A stretch of DNA of 8,718 bases. It comes from Deltaproteobacteria bacterium (GTDB lineage: Bacteria > Desulfobacterota_B > Binatia > UBA9968). Shown here piece after piece: positions 6,515 to 8,718 of the stretch (position 1 is its first letter; the number at the start of each line of letters is the position of its first letter). Both the position numbers and the translations under genes were made by a program. The notes under the pieces are model-generated. The model saw only the letters and a list, made by a program, of their open reading frames with translations, did no database searches and was not told the DNA's origin. Location: NCBI GenBank assembly GCA_027297485.1, contig JAPUHZ010000192.1, positions 1 to 8,718 of the forward strand, given 5' to 3'.

Positions 6515-6537
6515 TTCTAACGATCGTTCGAACTAAT
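6510..6537. promoter_or_regulatory. 28-bp near-palindromic operator candidate over the -10 and start site
   Basis: Centred between 6523 and 6524, 12 of 14 base pairs are symmetric. The core is a perfect AACGATCGTT (6519-6528), extending to TTC...GAA at 6515-6532 with one mismatch, then on to ATTA...TAAT with one more. It overlaps the right part of the -10 and the predicted start. Size and core resemble operators of TetR-family repressors that control acyl-CoA or aromatic catabolism (from memory). No regulator gene is in the window, so the family is inferred. Confidence 0.55.
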
Positions 6538-6559
6538 TCAACCCCAGAAAGGAACCTGT

Positions 6560-7660
6560 ATGACAAAGATCTCTACTTTTGATAATTGGATCGACTATTT
6601 TCGTGAGTGGCAAAAAGACATCGGATACGATTCTTCTTTCCTAGGCGATTATAAATTTGAAACCAAGCTCGGTGAGCTTCATGCCTCAGAGATTGAGTTT
6701 GGGGATTTCAAGGGCCAACCAAAATGGGAAAGGGTGGAGCAGATTCCGAACCAGTCTATCCGCGATGCCTTGCTGAATCTGGTCGTCTATCAGGGCGATA
6801 CGGAATTCGCCTCGGTCGAACAGCAAAAAAACCTGTTGGATTCAGCCCCGACCGATTATGATCTTCAGTCCTTAATTCGAGTCAACAGCGAGGAGATGCG
6901 CCATGGGTGGCAGATGTGCTACCTTTTGGTAAATTACTTTGGCGATTCGGGGAAACTTGAGGCACAGAAACTCTTAGAACGTAGGGCGTTCAAGAGCGAA
7001 CGGCTTTTAGATTCGTTCAATACTCCGGTGAACAATTGGCTGGACTTTTTCACCTATACCCAGTTCGTAGATCGGGATGGTAAGTATCAGCTGACTATGT
7101 TGAGCCATTCCTCCTTTGCCCCGCTGGCACAGAGCGTAACTGCGATGCTCAAAGAGGAGTTTTTTCACATGTTCACTGGGAATACAGGTCTCACACGTAT
7201 TATCAGAGCAGGCAAGATCCCCATCCCGGTCATTCAAAAGTACTTCAATAAATGGATCTCTACAGCCTACGATCTCTTCGGGACTGATCATTCCTCCTCG
7301 GCCCATTGGGCCTATGTATGGGGTTTGAAGGGCCGCTTCGACGAGCATGAGGCGAAGGGGCCGGTGGAGAAGGACCGACTCAATGATCTAGCCCGGGGTC
7401 ACTATTTGGCTGAATGTCGGAGGCTTGTGGAGGGACTCAACAAACATGTCCCAGCGGATCAACCCCAACTCTTTGTGCCGGATCTGAGATTTCACCGGTC
7501 CATCGGCGAGTTTGCCGGGAAACATCTCAGCTTGCAGGGTGAACCCCTCTCTGCCGAAGAGTACCAGAAACATCTCGCTCAAGTCCTTCCAGGTCCTGAA
7601 GACGAGCGCCTCCTTGACGAGATCTTTAAGGGAAAAGATTGGGTCTTGCAAATGAATTAA
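6560..7660 (+). CDS. BoxB/PaaA-family diiron oxygenase (benzoyl-CoA or phenylacetyl-CoA epoxidase-like)
   Basis: The 366-residue protein has a ferritin-like diiron helical core with six ligands in family order: Glu82 (QGDTEFAS), Glu112 and His115 (SEEMRHGWQM), Asp171 (FVDRDGKYQL), and Glu200 with His203 (KEEFFHMFTGNTG). The DRDGK and EEFFHMF stretches look closer to BoxB, the 2,3-epoxidase of benzoyl-CoA, than to PaaA of phenylacetyl-CoA epoxidase. It should use O2 and two electrons to oxidise a CoA thioester ring. From memory BoxB is about 470 residues and PaaA about 320, so this one is intermediate and lacks roughly 100 residues of BoxB. AGAAAGGA lies six bases before the ATG. A ferredoxin gene starts 46 bases downstream, then a NuoF-like gene, likely electron donors. 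No BoxA, BoxC or CoA ligase is visible. Substrate is unknown; other COG3396-type oxygenases are possible. Confidence 0.75.
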   Translation: MTKISTFDNWIDYFREWQKDIGYDSSFLGDYKFETKLGELHASEIEFGDFKGQPKWERVEQIPNQSIRDALLNLVVYQGDTEFASVEQQKNLLDSAPTDYDLQSLIRVNSEEMRHGWQMCYLLVNYFGDSGKLEAQKLLERRAFKSERLLDSFNTPVNNWLDFFTYTQFVDRDGKYQLTMLSHSSFAPLAQSVTAMLKEEFFHMFTGNTGLTRIIRAGKIPIPVIQKYFNKWISTAYDLFGTDHSSSAHWAYVWGLKGRFDEHEAKGPVEKDRLNDLARGHYLAECRRLVEGLNKHVPADQPQLFVPDLRFHRSIGEFAGKHLSLQGEPLSAEEYQKHLAQVLPGPEDERLLDEIFKGKDWVLQMN

Positions 7661-7706
7661 TGCGCTACGATTGTCTCCTGGCGTTCGATCCGGAAGGAGA
7701 GTTTTA

Positions 7707-8030
7707 GTGAAAAAGATCTGCCTTATCTGTCAAAACGTCGATTGCAAGAGCCGAGGCTCTGAAGAGCTTATGAAGGAGCTGGACAAAAGGGTCGGTGAAA
7801 AAGGTCTAACCGATGTGGAGGTCCGACCCTACATGTGCTTTGGAGCCTGCCAGGAAGGTCCGAACATTGTTCTCTACCCCGAAAAGAGTTGGTACGCGGG
7901 AGTCAAGGGAGAGGATTTGGATGAGATCGTGGATCATCTTGCCGGTGGGCCTGATGTAAAACGACTCGATAAGGTTGATGCTTCATTGAAAGAGCTCATT
8001 TATCAGCTTCTCGATAGTGGGGTTTTTTAG
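7707..8030 (+). CDS. Thioredoxin-like [2Fe-2S] ferredoxin (NuoE-type cluster domain)
   Basis: The 107-residue product carries Cys8-x4-Cys13 (ICQNVDC) and Cys44-x3-Cys48 (CFGACQEGP), the four-cysteine pattern of the thioredoxin-fold [2Fe-2S] domain in NuoE and in COG3411 ferredoxins. It lacks the N-terminal helical bundle of a full NuoE (about 160 residues), so it is a free-standing cluster domain. I chose GTG at 7707 because AAGGAG (7694-7699) sits 7 bases upstream and the fold begins at once with KKICLICQ; an in-frame TTG at 7671 has no such support. It ends 3 bases before the NuoF-like start, so the two are probably translated together. Related proteins pass electrons between a NuoF flavoprotein and an acceptor. 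Here the acceptor is inferred to be the upstream diiron oxygenase. The last 20 or so residues form a predicted helix extension. Confidence 0.82.
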   Translation: MKKICLICQNVDCKSRGSEELMKELDKRVGEKGLTDVEVRPYMCFGACQEGPNIVLYPEKSWYAGVKGEDLDEIVDHLAGGPDVKRLDKVDASLKELIYQLLDSGVF

Positions 8031-8033
8031 CAG

Positions 8034-8718
8034 ATGGAGGGCATCCTATTCCCACGGGGTGTGGTGGAGGGAAGAGAAGATCTAAAGAGTTATAAATCTC
8101 GCGGTGGCTACAGTGGCCTGGAGAAAGCACTAAAAAACTTAACTGCTGAAGCGGTCCTCAACGTGGTCTCGGACTCTGGTCTTCAGGGAAGAGGCGGTGC
8201 GGGATTTCCTACCGGGAAAAAATGGGCTTTTACGCGGGAGTGTCCCGAACAACCCCACTATGTAGTCCTGAACGGAGGAGAAGACGAGCCTGGCAGTAAA
8301 AAGGATCGCCTCCTCATGGAGAATCTCCCCCATCTGGTTCTTGAAGGAGTGATCCTGGCTTCCTACGCCGTCGGGGCGTCGAAGGCCTACCTGTACATCA
8401 ACGCTGAATTCAAGGACGCCACCCAAAGCATGACGGATGCTCTGGCGGAGGCCAGAGAGGCAGGCTATTGGGGAGATGGGATTTCAGGAAGCAGCTTTTC
8501 TCTGGAAATTCTCTTGACGCCGGCTCCTCCAGATTATGTCGCTGGCGAAGATACGGCTGCCCTGGAGGTCATTGAAGACAAGCAGCCCCTTCCGCGACAG
8601 AAGCCTCCTTTTCCCGCAACTGCCGGACTCTTCGGCAAACCCACTGCGGTCAACAACGTAGAGACTTTCGCCAATGTCCCCCCCATCATTGCTCGAGGGT
8701 CCCAGTGGTACCGAACCC
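8034..8718 (+). CDS. NuoF-like NADH-oxidising flavoprotein subunit (partial, runs off the 3' edge)
   Basis: The visible 228 residues correspond to the N-terminal half of a NuoF/HydB/BamH-type FMN subunit. Landmarks are GRGGAGFPTGKKW (52-64, FMN loop), NGGEDEPGSKKDR (80-92), YVAGEDTAALE (168-178, pyridine-nucleotide site), KPPFP (190-194) and GKPTAVNNVETFANVP. The family oxidises NADH on FMN and hands electrons to Fe-S clusters; the [4Fe-4S] cysteines lie in the unseen C-terminal part. The second motif differs from the usual NADE-x-EPG-x-FKDR: the Asp that contacts FMN is Gly82 and the aromatic is Lys89. The usual Cys of YICGEE is Ala170. ATG at 8034 lies three bases after the ferredoxin stop with little Shine-Dalgarno, so coupling is likely. 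Unlike HndC-type subunits, the ferredoxin domain is a separate gene. Confidence 0.85.
   Translation, partial: MEGILFPRGVVEGREDLKSYKSRGGYSGLEKALKNLTAEAVLNVVSDSGLQGRGGAGFPTGKKWAFTRECPEQPHYVVLNGGEDEPGSKKDRLLMENLPHLVLEGVILASYAVGASKAYLYINAEFKDATQSMTDALAEAREAGYWGDGISGSSFSLEILLTPAPPDYVAGEDTAALEVIEDKQPLPRQKPPFPATAGLFGKPTAVNNVETFANVPPIIARGSQWYRT

Noticed and set aside
7671..7706. Upstream TTG start adding 12 residues to the ferredoxin
   Set aside because: The GTG at 7707 has AAGGAG 7 bases upstream, while the TTG has no ribosome site and the added residues are actually the Shine-Dalgarno region.

Overview
The window reads as a chromosomal segment of a Gram-negative bacterium with roughly 55% GC, using ATG, GTG and TTG starts. 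The gene mix is an oxygen-dependent-type haem enzyme end, a VapC-type toxin module, a planctomycete-type cytochrome c, an AmmeMemoRadiSam radical-SAM enzyme, a GAF-containing PEP phosphotransferase, and a BoxB-like diiron oxygenase with NuoE/NuoF-like partners. This suits Desulfobacterota, Methylomirabilota (NC10), Nitrospirota or similar lineages, but the sequence alone does not fix the taxon. No mobile element, tRNA, rRNA or CRISPR array was seen.

Layout: (a) 1-84 holds the last 27 codons of a protoporphyrinogen-oxidase-like gene. (b) 146-925 is a toxin-antitoxin module: a promoter, a Phd/YefM-like antitoxin, and an overlapping VapC PIN-domain toxin. (c) On the minus strand, 2307 to 1095, a secreted mono-haem cytochrome c with an unrecognised Cys-containing C-terminal domain is followed by a small VOC-family protein, possibly in one operon. 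(d) 2308-2911 is a 604-bp gap between divergent genes, with several strong inverted repeats that suggest a structured RNA or leader. (e) 2912-3973 is amrS. (f) 4052-6454 is ptsP, with a promoter-like element and a 16-bp perfect palindrome ending on its start codon and no Shine-Dalgarno. (g) 6486-8718 is an apparent operon running off the right edge: a consensus-like sigma70 promoter overlapped by a 28-bp near-palindrome, a BoxB/PaaA-family diiron oxygenase, a thioredoxin-like [2Fe-2S] ferredoxin and a NuoF-like flavoprotein.

The right-hand operon is the most interesting part. Canonical BoxB takes electrons from the BoxA reductase, and PaaA from PaaE. Here the diiron protein is followed at short spacing by the two modules of an NADH-oxidising diaphorase. 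A simple model is NADH to flavoprotein to [2Fe-2S] ferredoxin to diiron oxygenase acting on an aryl- or acyl-CoA, under control of a dimeric (TetR-like) repressor. The enzyme families are read from motifs; the electron path, substrate and regulator are inference.
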